From Lepidodermella squamata (Eukaryota; Gastrotricha), in the NCBI GenBank assembly GCA_047495785.1, contig JBLDXI010000009.1, positions 1,984,001 to 2,048,000 on the forward strand: DNA of 64,000 bases, given 5' to 3'. Shown here in pieces: positions 48,529 to 61,445 of this stretch. Made by a program: the position numbers and the translations under genes. Each line of letters opens with the position of its first letter. Within the stretch, counting starts at the first letter, position 1. A model generated the notes under the pieces. The model saw only the letters and a list, made by a program, of their open reading frames with translations, was not told the origin of the DNA and searched no databases.

Positions 48529-48952
48529 GAAACAGCTTGCAATAAAAGAAACATTCCCGTTCGTATTTTATTTGTTTATTGAAATGATTTTCATCTAAAA
48601 CGTAAGAAACATGATGCGGCAAAAACAAGTGCATGAGAAGTATCAACAAATAAGTTTATCACGCGAGTGAGTAAAATGAGAGCAACGAAAAATGATCACA
48701 GTTTAAAATATGTGCTTCGCAAGGCGCTTGAGAACTCGATCTCCAATCGAATTGCAGGTTCGGGCGGTTACACTTTCGCCCTTGAATCATCTCCAGGTGA
48801 CCCGCTTGCCTTGAACCTAAGACATAAAAAATCACTTTATAGACACATGCCGATTTACTATCAATATTTTAAGCATAGATTTCGATGAGTGGCATGGTAC
48901 ACCCCCGCTCGAAGGACTACAGTGTCGCTCTAGTCCGTAAAACATACAATGG
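48529..48952. other. convergent spacer between VKORC1 and CFAP53
   Basis: About 420 bases of 3' untranslated DNA. The plus-strand frame at 48667-48888 is probably chance; no family features. Confidence 0.45.
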
Positions 48953-50684
48953 CTATAATAATCTACGTACAGAGCTAATGTTCGAGATTTCATTCGGGAA
49001 AAGAACCTGATTACTAAAAACCTAGTTTCAAGTTTAAATCCCGCAGCAATAAGGAAAATTTAAAATGTTTATAATATAAATATAAATATCTTACCATTGG
49101 TTCAAAAGGTTCCTGCTTTTGATTTGGCTTGGTTCTGAGGCGAGCAGTTTCAATTCTAACGAGATCATCCATTTCTTCTGCCAATTTGGCTTCTTCAGCA
49201 GCTTCAACCTGACCAGCCATAGCTGTTGTTATAGCTGCAGTTCGCTGCTCAGCAACTTGTTCTTCTAAGGCGAGGCGGCGAGCTTCGCGATCTCTCTGAG
49301 AGACAAGGCGCTGTCTCGCTGAATCCATCTCAGCTTGGGCAACGTCTCGGTCTATCTCCACTTTTCGTTGAAAATTTTCCTGCTGTCTATCTCTGATTCT
49401 TTCGAATTTTTCTTTCAGTTGCAACTGACGCTCTTTCAGAACTTCTTGCATTAAACGCTCGCGGGCAACACGTTCTTTATTCCATTCTGCTTCTCGCTTC
49501 TGCCATTCACGCTCAGCTTCGTCGGCGTAGAGCTGCTCTAACTCGGCCTCGCGTTGCTTTTCGAGGCGCAGTTGCTCTTCGATAGTTTTTTGCATCCAAG
49601 CAGCATCCGCTTTGGCGACAGCTCGACGGTCCATCACTGAGTCGTCGCTCTGAGCTTGAAGTGCAGCCATTTGTGATAACAGCACTCGGTCAGCTTCGAG
49701 TTCCGCTTGGACCTGTCGACTCATACGTAATAATCGGGCAGTATGCTGCTTCTTGAGCAACTTCCCGTGTTCTAAAATGTAAAATTTTTATCAAAATATA
49801 ACAGCACAGGGACAAACTGCAACCTTCTTTTGCGCGTCGCGATTCAGCGTCCTGGCGCTCCTTTTGAAGCTTTTCCAAAGCTGCGATTTCTTCAATTATA
49901 GCGCGTTCTTCAGCTTCATAAATTTGATTCTCAGTGTCTCGTTGAACACCTTCTTCGGCTTGACGGCGGAGCTCTTCTCGGTACTCCATCTCTTGTTGAC
50001 GACGAATCGCTTGCTCCGCAGCAGTTCTAGCAGAATCAGCGCGAGCTGCGTCCTCCATTCGGCGATTCCACTCGGCCTGCTCCACGCGCTCGTAAGCCTT
50101 CTGCTCACTTCGCTCGCTCAATTGATCACCCCAGCTGTCAACAACGTACTGGTTCAAGTTTTCCGACTCTATTTTCCGAATTGCGGGATTATTCAGGCGC
50201 CAGTGCTCGTAGAGCTTCTCATCGGCAACTTGTTGACGCTCCGAATCTCGAGCCGAACGATACGTATCAACTTGTTCGCGCATTTTCACAAGCTTTACGA
50301 CATCGTCTTTCGACATGTTTCGAAGCTGGGTTTCATACTCTAGGCTTTCGTCCTTCAAAAGCTTGGCTAATTCGGTTCGTCTGCGTTGCAGTTGCATTTG
50401 CTTCATTTCGAGCTCGTGATGCTTGCGAAATGTTTCCATACTGTCGACAGGCGTATTGTTGTGCGGCGTTTTCGCCCAATTGTCATACTTGTTAGCCTGA
50501 ATTCCAGAGTCCTATTACGACAATGCGAAACAGATGAACAAGGTATATATTATTCAAGCGAAATAATTACGTGAAAATATTTGGCATTGTCATCCCATTT
50601 CTGCCTTGCAGAAAACTCTTTGTCGCGGCGGCGAACAATTGAGCTTTCAAAGGTATTCTTGCGACTAGAGCTTGATAGAGCCAT
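48953..50684 (-). CDS. CFAP53: cilia- and flagella-associated protein 53 (CCDC11)
   Basis: Four exons: 50684-50571, 50511-49824, 49771-49095, 49021-48953 (515 residues; human 514). Phases are consistent. CFAP53 is a microtubule inner protein of motile axonemes needed for dynein attachment and left-right patterning. The protein is almost entirely charged coiled coil rich in E, R, Q and K, with the trichohyalin/plectin-like (TPH) organisation. Landmarks are QRRRTELAKLLKDESLEYET near residue 75, VADEKLYEHWR, and the C-terminus FSNQVLFPNEISNISSVR, which parallels the human VLSTHQVLPQNIHPMR. The last exon (69 nt) is found only by splicing at ccaatg/gtaaga. It starts 82 nt after the stop of an ABHD11 gene on the same strand. 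Its presence argues against an animal without motile cilia, such as a nematode. Confidence 0.88.
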
Positions 50685-50766
50685 TAAGATGCACGTAAAA
50701 ACCTATTCAAAGCAATCGATAATTTAAAATAAGATTTTATGTTAATCAAACGAGGCACTCGGTTTT

Positions 50767-51955
50767 CTAATTTTGTTTGGGATCACCCAAGAAATTATCG
50801 ACGCATCGAATAAAGTCGAAGGGTTTCTCTGAATGAACCCAATGCCCAGCTCCCTGAATAACGCAGAAAGTCGCATTGGGAAAATAACGTCGAACGATTT
50901 GATCTCGATCAGGAAGACTGTAAAGGCAAAATAAATGAAAAATAGTCGGAACATTATTAGACCTACTCCATATGTTTCGACCTTTCTCCTTGAATAAATA
51001 ATACTGGCTTCGTAAATGGTAACGTTTTCATATCAGGAAACTTCATAATTTCATCAAGAGCGGCGTGTAATGCCTTGAAGTTACATTTCCAATATATCCC
51101 TTTTTCAGGGGCCCAATCTAAGTTGGTCGCGAGCCATTGACATACCGCCATGTCCTAGGCAATAACAATTGTTTCGCGCAATTACTCAGCGAAAAATAAT
51201 TGTTACTTTGATTTTCGGCATCATTTGCGAAATAACGCTTTGGCGAACATCGGGCAACTGCTTTGACTGATCAAGGACAGCTTCTTCCAGGGCTGCCATA
51301 ATTGTTTTGATGATCGAAATTTCGTTGTAATCAGTTTCATTGGGTAGAATATCCACAACAATCAATCTTTCGACCAGTTCTGGCTGAAATCAAGAAACTT
51401 ACAGCATCAAGGCGAGATTCTAATTCCATTCAACTAACGTGCTTCAACGCCAGATACATTGCTACCTAGAAATATATACACGTTATACGAGGAAGATATG
51501 TCTATAATCGGCTTACCTTTCCACCCATGCTATGACCGAGCAGATGAACTTTAGGGTGAGACGGTAGAATCTTTTTCAACGTATGTTGCACATCATTGGC
51601 CATTATTTCATAACTGATCAGCGATGAATGAGGACTATGGCCGTGATTTCGCAAATCTAGTGTCACAACTTCTCTTCCATTCCTATGGAAATTCTTGGCT
51701 ATGGACCGCCAATTGTTCTTCGACCCCAACAAACCATGCTGAAATCCTACTTATGAACCAATCGCATTGTAAAAATGAAAGATTATCTACCTTCAATACC
51801 AACGGCGTTGGTTTTTGTTCCAATTTGATTTTGAAATGCTCGTGACTGAGAACAAATCTCTCCGCGAATAACGCATTATTCATCGATTTCGAGTGGCTGT
51901 ATGCAACACTGCGAATCAAACATCCTGGCCTTATCAACAGTTTATGGAACGGCAT
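50767..51955 (-). CDS. ABHD11: ABHD11-family alpha/beta hydrolase, copy A
   Basis: Six exons: 51955-51791, 51738-51517, 51465-51439, 51383-51207, 51154-50967, 50917-50767 (309 residues; human 315). Phases are consistent. ABHD11 is a mitochondrial serine hydrolase that supports lipoylation of the 2-oxoglutarate dehydrogenase complex. Landmarks are HGLLGSKNNW (oxyanion region), VVTLDLRNHGHSPH, the nucleophile elbow GHSMGGK, VVDILP, and the catalytic His in GAGHWVHSEKP. The N-terminus is basic and hydroxylated (HKLLIRPGCLIRS), which fits a mitochondrial targeting peptide. It starts 77 nt after the stop of copy B and ends 82 nt before CFAP53. Confidence 0.92.
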
Positions 51956-52032
51956 TTTTCTATGAAAGAAAAAACTAACAGGTTAGAAGGTATTCATAGC
52001 AACTACAGGCTAACAAGAAATTCCAAAGAAGC

Positions 52033-53169
52033 TCAACTAAATGTGGTAGTTTTGAGAAAATCGTCGACGACTTTAATAAATTCGTAAGGCTTTTCAGCGT
52101 GAACCCAGTGACCAGCGTCCTACGCGAAATCAAACAGCTTCAGCTTACACAATTGGAAGCATGAATACCTTTATAACGTGGAAAGACGCAAGTGGGAAAA
52201 GTTTCTTCGCAATTTTGTCGCGGTCAGGTACGCTATTAACAAACATTGCATCAAGCCCCGCTAACTTGGGTATCACTTACTCCATATGCTTGGATTTCTC
52301 GCCCTGAATAAACAGTACAGGTTTCACGAAAGGACCGTGTGTTATATCGGGGAATCTGACAGTTTCATCCAACGTTTCTTGAAGGACATCAAGATTACAA
52401 CGCCAGAATGCTCCACGTTCAGGGTTCCATTCCAAATTTGTAACAAGCCAGTTGCAAACCGCTGTGTCCTGTGTATTACTTTGTATTATTCATCGAACAA
52501 CGGCAGCAATTTCCTCATTCAAACTAACCACTATACTAGTGCGAAGTTGCGCCAATACGACTTTGCGAGCGTCTGAGATGGAATTCGCCTTCGATTTCAA
52601 ATCAACTGAGCGCATGGCCCTGAAAATGTCTCTTACGAAAGGAGCTCCTGGCGATTCGACCGGTGAAGGTAAGATATCAACAGCGATCACTCGGCTAACG
52701 AATTTAGACTACAAGAAAAGTATATCAGTGGCGCTATTTTCCCGTGTAAAAAATGGTATACATTTTTCAAAGCAGCCATCATCGCAACTTTTCCTCCAAC
52801 ACTATGGCCCATTATATCGACAAATCTGGAAGCTGGAAAAATTGTCTCAATAGTGTGCAGTACGTCTTCAGACATTGCGTCGTAGCTCATTCCTTCAGCA
52901 TGATGGCTATTTCCGTGATTACGAAGGTCGACTGTGACAACTGGTCGACCTTTCCGATTCAAGCTGCGTGCTATGGAATGCCAGTTTTGCTTCGATCCAA
53001 GTAAGCCATGGATAATTGCCAGAGGAGGTTGGTCGCAAGGAGCGTCATTTTTTAAAGGATATATTTCGTAGCTCAAAGTTAAGGGATTTGATACAGATCC
53101 GTAACTGAGAAAGCGCCTAAATGCGGCAGAGCCTTTAGCAGCTCTCAAATGCACGCAAAATGACTGCAT
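52033..53169 (-). CDS. ABHD11-family alpha/beta hydrolase, copy B
   Basis: Five exons: 53169-52762, 52708-52529, 52468-52281, 52232-52169, 52119-52033 (308 residues, phases consistent). It is a tandem paralogue of copy A, with IIHGLLGSKQNWHSIARSL, VVTVDLRNHGNSHHAEGMSY, GHSVGGK with Ser nucleophile, VDILPSPVESPG, QGEKSKHM and DAGHWVHAEKP with the catalytic His. The triad looks intact. Two introns differ from copy A: copy B has none inside the first 136 codons, where copy A has two. Copy B has an extra one before DAGHW. The exon ending KSKHM-E is 188 nt long in both copies, which confirms their common origin. The N-terminus (VHLRAAKGSAAFRRFLSYGS) fits a mitochondrial presequence. Confidence 0.92.
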
Positions 53170-53615
53170 GCAGTAAACAAAAATAAAATAAAAACCTAAG
53201 AAAACAGAAACAGATATAGGATAAACTATAGATAGATTTATTACCGGGAAGTATGAAGCCCGAACTGAGAATCAGATAGGCTTAATGTAAACTGAGAATA
53301 TAAGACAACAGACATGAAAACAGTGAAGAAGTTCGGAATAATCACTATGTACAATTCACCATTGATCAATAAATTCAATTTGTCTCAGAAAACTAATTTA
53401 TATTTTAAGACTGAGTGCACTTCCGAATGAAAAAGACGAAGCGAGTTCTATCGTATCTGTAAACATTGCTATGCATTTAGCACATGCAAACTGCGTCGAT
53501 GAAAATTTCACTCGATCACTTTTATATAAATAAAAAGTAAGGTCCATCAGCGTCGCTTTCATATTACACAAAATTCAAAGCAGAAGACGAAATGCAAATC
53601 CAAGTAACACAGCTG
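53170..53615 (-). other. spacer between MAPKAPK and ABHD11 copy B
   Basis: 446 nt holding the kinase 3' UTR and the likely promoter for the ABHD11-ABHD11-CFAP53 group. No other signal seen. Confidence 0.5.
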
Positions 53616-54901
<1,286 letters not shown>

Positions 54902-56728
54902 GCTACGCACGAGATAAACGATAAACGTATAAGAAACTTTCTAAAACTGTTTTAAAATGACAAGTAACTTATCGCAATGTAAGTAATTATATTTCCGTGC
55001 TTCGAACTTGATGAATAAATTCAACGAAAAACTGTCTTAGTAGTAGATCTCGCCTGGTCATTTTCATAAGAAAAGTCGACAGCCAGACTATAGTGTAAGA
55101 GCGACTGGATGACGCAAATAAACGTATGAGAATGGTGGCTAGAATTATGGCGGCGCCCTTGCCATTCGCCTTGAGCCGGCCCTGAATAATTAAGCTGCTC
55201 CAAAGGTATTCATGTAGACTATCTCGGCCCTTATAGGTACAGAATTGGTAGGTACAGAAACTTCCTATAGACGGTTCCTACTGACCGAAATATGGCCCAA
55301 AATTGTGTCTTTACGCATCTTTATAATCCATGTCCGTTTCCTCGCTCTTCTCGCGTTTAGTTTATGACTGCGACAAGGTGGGGCAAGGTGGGCGCCGCCC
55401 CAGAGCGAAGAGCGAAGAATCTTTCTTAGCAAGGTTCTTAGATTTCGAATACCGTCAACTGATTGCAGTCGCTGAGTAAGAATGACTTAGTTTACCATTA
55501 CATTTACCATGACAGTGGAGAAAATGCTTGCTATTTGGCTAGGGCCACAGCAACCTGGAGCTACTTGAAAGTCGGACGTTTCTCAAGCCCGCGCACTTTG
55601 CCCTTTCCCAGACTTCGGCGCCACCAAAAAAAAAATAGCAATTTTAAAATCTTTTATCACACATTAACAAGCAATAAAAAATTTAAAATTCGTTTATTCG
55701 ACAATATTTGTATTTATTGTGTTTGAAAACCAAATGGATTAGTGGCGGGCAATTTTGATTTTTTCACAGGCGGCTGAACTACGATTTATTCCATCTCGAT
55801 AAGTCAGGAATCAATATCTAGCAACCCAAAGGTTTGTTAGATTGTTGGAACATTATCCGGTATAATGCGGTATAGTAATGCATAACACTGTGTTCCGGGC
55901 GTGTTGGAACGGTTCTATGACATACGGTCGATAAAAGCGCAAAAGACGGGTGCCGGAAAAAGGGTGCCGGACTTGAAAGCGAAAGACAATAGACTGCAGA
56001 ACGTGAGGGCGAACGGTCGAAGAGCGCAGACAGCAGAAAGAAGGGCACCAGGACAAAAGAGCCCAATTATTCCATAATTATCTTTTGACCCAGTTGGTCT
56101 TCGTTTGCCTTGCCTTAATGTAATGGTTACAATCATGATGACTGGGATTATAAGGTACTAACAAAGTATGATTAAACAAAATTGCTATGAAAGTGCTGAC
56201 AAACAGCTTAATTATACTTATTCGGCGCATTAATATCTCGATTTAGCGCCCTAATAACTTTGCGCTCTTCTGTCCGCCGCCCTTTTGTTTTTGGCCCTTA
56301 AGTAGTCGCCCTCATGTCCTACCACGTGTTGGAACGTGGACTTTTCTGATTTCTTTTCATGCTGTTTTACGATGCAGAAATGCTAAAAGGATTCTCCAGC
56401 TTGCGAATGAATAAATATAATGCATTTTGCTTATAATCAGCTGTCAAATCTTTAACAGCGTATTCGATATGTGTAAAGAAAATTTGCGTTATAGGGCTAA
56501 CGAGCGAAGTAAAGAGAAAGAAAAATGCCGTAAATTACTATAATACACCTATTACTACTATTTGTCGCATGACTGCCTGGATAATAATCTCTCAACTGCA
56601 TCCTACCACAGTTAGAGTTTATTGTTATTATTCAATTTGAAGTCTATCTCTTGAAGTGTCTTGATTTACGTACATATTATTATTGGTTGTTCAAAGTAGG
56701 TTGGTATTGTTATATCAGTTTGAAGAAA
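54902..56728. other. intergenic region between MAPKAPK and MRM3-like genes
   Basis: Divergent promoter region. It contains a gggcgccgcccc...gcgaagagcgaag patch near 55380-55420 that resembles the repeat at 47 kb, and at 55930-56045 a stretch with repeated gggtgccgg and gcgaaag words. No coding exon recognised. Confidence 0.45.
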
Positions 56729-58055
56729 ATGATTTTAGCACCTGAACGATTTATTTTCCACTGCGCAAGATATCTTTCCAATGGAGACCGTCATTTCGGG
56801 TCAGTTATCATCACCTTCCGCGGTCTCTGAGTCATGCTATCTATAGCTTTGTCGTTACAGGGCAAACTTCATGTCGCTAAAAAATAACTCGTCATTGCAA
56901 AACAAGAAGAACGTGATGTTAATTGAAGGAAAAGCAAGCATTGAGACTTGCTTGAAAGCCGGATTAATACCGCGGAATGTTTATTATACTAGCGATAACA
57001 GAAAATATGTTGATTCAGTTCTACTAAATATTCCTGAGAAAGAAAAACGTTCAATTGTGCTGAAAGTTGTTTCTCCTGCGAAGATGTGCGAACATTCGAA
57101 GCTAACCACACCTCCAGGAGTATTAGGTAATTTGGAAATAACATAAGAATTTACATCAATCTGCGAAAATAATTGAAGCATTGTTTAGCAGACCAGATAA
57201 CGAATCGTTCCAACCACTCCTTCGAAACCCAATATATCCTATATATTTGATATTGGACAACGTTCGAAATCCGGATAATATGGGAGCCATTATTCGTTCG
57301 GCGGCTGCTGCTGGATGTGCCGAAGTCATCTGTTCCACTGGTTTGAGACTTGCGTAGAATTCTACTGTATGATTTTCACTTGGACAAGAGCCGGTATTGC
57401 ATTTCTTGTCAGCCACTGGTGCAAAAGTTATCTCCTCACTTGATTACTCCTAGAATTAAAAGCGGCTGATATCTTGCGATGGCCAATGTTGACATAGTTA
57501 AGCCATACCTATTTACCTATTTATTTATTACTGATAATCCAATCGTATTACTTGATCTATCTACTAACCAAACTTTACTCTGCTTACTCTAGGCTGTGTC
57601 AGTCCCTGGAACGACAAAGTTGTTCGAACCAGCATGTTGGCCAACTTGTATATAAAAATCGTGACATCTTCGCCATGGGCCGCTACAATTAAGCGTTTAC
57701 CGGAATCGTGTGGAGTTCTTTTGGCTCATTCTAACGTTTGTTTTAACGAGCTTTGGCGATCATTTTGCTAATCGTGCATTCTTTTCTACAGCGAGATGAC
57801 GGTGCGCTAAGTACAAACACTCCGGGTAATTTCGCAACAACGTTCCCGAAGGGCGTTGCAGTTATTCTTTGCAATGAAGCCATCGGGCCTAGCGATGACG
57901 CCTTACAATTCTGCGGTCAAGTCGGAGCTAAAAATATTCATATTCCGATGAGCAGACCAATCGATTCGCTCAACGTTGCAGTTGCTGCTGGTATTGTGAT
58001 GTTTAGGCTGTCGCAAGACTACGCAAACGTTGTAAAACGGGTAAACCCGGAATGA
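56729..58055 (+). CDS. mitochondrial rRNA methyltransferase, SpoU/MRM3-like
   Basis: Five exons: 56729-56799, 56861-57126, 57179-57340, 57593-57735, 57792-58055 (301 residues; human MRM3 is longer at about 420). Phases are consistent. SpoU-family enzymes 2'-O-methylate ribose in rRNA or tRNA and carry a knotted SAM site. The N-terminal substrate-binding domain reads VMLIEGKASIETCLKAGLIP. Motif 1 is LDNVRNPDNMGAIIRSAAAA. Motif 2 is GVAVILCNEAIGPSDDAL. Motif 3 is IHIPMSRPIDSLNVAVAAGI. The N-terminus (RFIFHCARYLSNG) could be a short mitochondrial presequence. Assignment to MRM3, not another SpoU member, rests on the overall wording and is moderately sure. Confidence 0.85.
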
Positions 58056-58067
58056 AATACATTTAAC

Positions 58068-58073
58068 AATAAA
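58068..58073 (+). terminator. polyadenylation signal of MRM3-like gene
   Basis: AATAAA 13 bases after the stop codon, in a 100-base convergent gap to RPLP2. Confidence 0.55.
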
Positions 58074-58155
58074 AATATGAGTGAAACTGCTGTTCTTTTT
58101 ATTTCCTCTCAATCTTCAATGATCACGACATAAAGGCTCAACTATAGATTTAAAG

Positions 58156-58546
58156 TTAATCGAAGAGACCACCCATGCCACCGTCCATTTCATCCTCTTC
58201 CTCTTCTTTCTTTTCTTCCTTCTTTTTTTCTTCTTTCGCGGCAGCCTTTGGCGCCTCGGCGGCAGCGGCTGGCGCAGCTGCTGCAGCACCACCTGATGGG
58301 ATGACGGCGAGTTTTTCTTTGCCTGGAAGAAAATATTGATCAACCTCTAGTTAGTTCATTGCAACTCATCTCACCCTTAGCAATAAGTTCTTCGAGGCTT
58401 TTGCCGTTGAGCAGTTCGATAACTTTCTTGACCTTATCGGCTTCAGCTTGAATGCCAACAGAGCTAAGGATCTTCTCAATGTCTTTCGCGGATGGGCTCT
58501 TGTTGCCTCCCATAACAGCGAGCATGTAAGCAGCAACGTACTTCAT
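58156..58546 (-). CDS. RPLP2: 60S acidic ribosomal protein P2
   Basis: Two exons, 58546-58375 and 58322-58156, encode 112 residues (family about 115). P2 forms part of the ribosomal stalk with P0 and P1 and recruits elongation factors. The N-terminal dimerisation domain reads MKYVAAYMLAVMGGNKSPSA and VGIQAEADKVKKVIELLNGK. The alanine-rich hinge and the lysine/glutamate run follow. The end is EDEMDGGMGGLFD, where most animals have SDDDMGFGLFD. The final LFD is kept but the phenylalanine of GFGLFD is missing. The MRM3-like gene converges from the left with a 100-base gap. Confidence 0.97.
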
Positions 58547-59869
58547 GGTTCCGCTTCAACAATTAACTTGCCTACTGAATATAATATATTTTTAGGCAAA
58601 TGCAGCGTTGTTGAAATCAAGTAATCACAGAACCCCGTCATTAACGACGAACAAGCAAATTTTATGAAAGAAACATAGAAAACGGCCAAAATTAAGAAGA
58701 AACCCATTAATCATTTATCTCTTGATCTCATTGATTCAAAGAAACCTGTCAGATATGAACTGATAGCATTTAGTAGCCAAATTAAATTCAAAATCATTGA
58801 TGCTTCTAAAAAATCGGCTATGTATAGAGCTATGATTTGCCCGTTTAAATGTCTGTGATCAAAAGCAACTCCAGTTCATTTCAAGATGCAGCGTGGTAAA
58901 AAAGATACAATGAGGTTAAAGTAGTAACTGAGTATTATTTTAGAGGAAAGAGGTGAAGACTCCCAGAGGAACTTTCGATGACCGCAATAACTGAAAACCT
59001 AAATGGCGTAATCTTGCGCTCGATCCTAATAATGCAATAAATAGCATAATATACAATATAAAAATGCCGATAGTCCTACAGATGTAAATTCTTTTGCAAC
59101 AGGAGATATCATTGTAAAGAAAGAAAGAAGAAAGATAAGAAGCAGTGAAATTTTCGATGATCCGAATGATCGGACTGGAAGAAATAACATTGGTAGCATA
59201 AAACATCAACTTAGGTATCTAAACTTCAAACAACGAGGGGGCATTCAAGTTGCGCAAACGTTAATAGGATAAGCTTAAACGCGTCAGCCCGCGGTGGTAG
59301 GACAAAATTGAGATTAATTTGCCCATAATTGATCACGGTTATCATGTTCGGCGGAGTTTTGATGAAACCGCGAATGGAAAAATTAAAGAATGCTCTCATG
59401 CCCGGGCAGCATAGAGGGAAATGCATGCCAGAAAAGAAGAGTAGCGCAGGATGTTCAACGTAGAGCTTGTTTCTTGACACGATAGGTCGCCGAATTCAAG
59501 GTTCCTTCACGACACATTTCGCACCCTCGCACCGCGCACTCGTGGCTAATAATCCTTGACATAAGATACTGATTGTTATTTTTAAATTATTTAAATATTT
59601 TTTAAACGGGGTTTCATTCTAGTTTTATTATAGCGCGCCAAATTTAAAATCTTAGGTTATCTAAGGCTATCTCAGCAGCTGACAGAAAATCGAATTTGTA
59701 AATCGAAAACCTGTGTTCTCTCGACGGGATTCTGTCACCGAGATTTTGCTGTCCACCTCAGAGATCTGGCTCTAAACAGGAAATGGTGGCGTGACTCGTG
59801 GCTGTAAGGTTGGCCTTGATAAAAGAATATCTACCTCCGTTGTAGAAGCAGCAACACTGAATGGCACTC

Positions 59870-59892
59870 ATCATCATCATCATCATCATCAT
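59870..59892. repeat. (CAT)n microsatellite
   Basis: About seven to eight uninterrupted cat/atc units (catcatcatcatcatcatca). Confidence 0.85.
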
Positions 59893-60102
59893 ATTGACAC
59901 GCTTTGCGACATTTTGACTTGTCAACGGCCTTGTTCTGAGTTCTGAGTTTTGAGTCATTCTAAAACTATGCTTTTAATTAGCTCACCCCTTACCTGCAGT
60001 CGCCAGTGGTCTACGGGTTGAAGAATCTTTATCGGCAACAACCGTTTTTGTCCATATACCCGATGTCATAGAAATACGAATGGTTTTTTAGCTTCGATCT
60101 CA

Positions 60103-60196
60103 TACATCGTGTGATCATTTGAGCTTTTCAAAAAAAAATTACATGCAATTTGATCGGAGAAAAAAGATTAGAACGCTCAAATGATCACACGATGTA
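60103..60196. repeat. perfect 22-bp inverted repeat with 50-base loop
   Basis: The left arm at 60103-60124 (tacatcgtgtgatcatttga plus gc) is exactly complementary to the right arm at 60175-60196. The 50-base loop is AT-rich with long A runs. Possible explanations are a foldback or MITE-like element, a hairpin RNA locus or a recent inverted duplication. The arm itself contains the palindrome tgatca. Confidence 0.9.
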
Positions 60197-61445
60197 CTCA
60201 ACTACTCTCATCAGGTAAATGAGTTATCATATTTGCTCTCCGCTGTGTACAGGTATTTGTGGAGGACCAATCACTTATGCCCCGACCCATCCTCTGTGCG
60301 TGTCGTAGATTTTTCTTTTACCTGCATGCAGTGCTCCAAAAAGTGGTTTTCTGTCTCGTAACCGGTCAGACAATTTTAGAAACTGTCTCTTGCCTTCCAT
60401 TACAAAAACATGACATGGCTGTCATTTTGACTCCTTACTCGCGTAGATTACAGGCAATTTGAATGGGCAAAAAGATTTTTCCTACAAAAAAATAGGATCT
60501 AAATGGCCCAGCGACCCCCCAACAATCAAAATACGTGAGATTAGCGAGACAAATCGCAGGAAACTCATCAAACTTGTTACCCTATCAGCTGAGCCGCTGA
60601 ATCTGTCTCGTAATTTAATTACTATATTACCGTCTTTTTGGAGCTCTGCCTGCATGCATACTACTCTGTTAAAACATCGACGGGACACCCAAAATTCTCG
60701 TTCGTTTGTCAAGTGAGGATCAAGTGAGGGTGACGCTATCTTTCTTATCTTTCATCTTAATTTTATCTGCCTGAATTTTATCTCTTTTGATGTTGAAATT
60801 AAAGAAGTAAATTAAATCTCGCGTCTATTTCAAACTATCAACTCACGGCTTTCCAATCAGTATCGTCCATTTCGGAGTTGAGAAAAATTCATAGATACCG
60901 TCCAGCACGAATTTAAAACCATGACTATTTTGGAATGCTGGAGCCCGCGACAAAAGTTTACGGGCTCACGGAGAAACGTTCAGAAAGGAGGGTCGTAAAA
61001 TTCAAATACCCCTACTCTGACTTTAATTCGAGGCTCACATTAGTTTCGGGCTGTACGGTAACCTATTGCCTGACTACAGGAAGAAAAACTCGGGATTTTA
61101 CAAATGTAAAAATTTAATTGTGTTACCTGCTACGTTTGAAACAATTCGCAAGCATAATATCTACCTATTTTGCTTCGTATAAGAAATGGCTGCCAATTTT
61201 TTAACTGTGTACGTACTGTGATCTTACTACTTCCTTGCCACAGATTCCACGTGACAACAAATTCCATTTTGGATATTGATGATAAAAATAGGCAATTCTT
61301 ATTTTATATTCAAATCAAAGCTCAAAAAGTTCCCACATAGTTGGTCATTTTAATTTCTTAAATGTGTTCCCTCAACAACGCATCGGATTCCTTAATTTCC
61401 AGTTTTGCTGTTTAGGGTGTTATAGTAACAGTTTAATAAGTCAAA

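Larger units (their letters stand above)
58547..61445. other. 2.9 kb gene-free region
   Basis: No coding exon recognised. It contains the RPLP2 upstream region, an atc/cat microsatellite at about 59870-59892 and the inverted repeat at 60103-60196. Open frames at 58940-59209, 60259-60462 and 60459-60716 lack features. Confidence 0.45.

Noticed and set aside
48667-48888. plus-strand open frame between VKORC1 and CFAP53
   Set aside because: Overlaps the expected 3' UTRs of both genes and has no family features.
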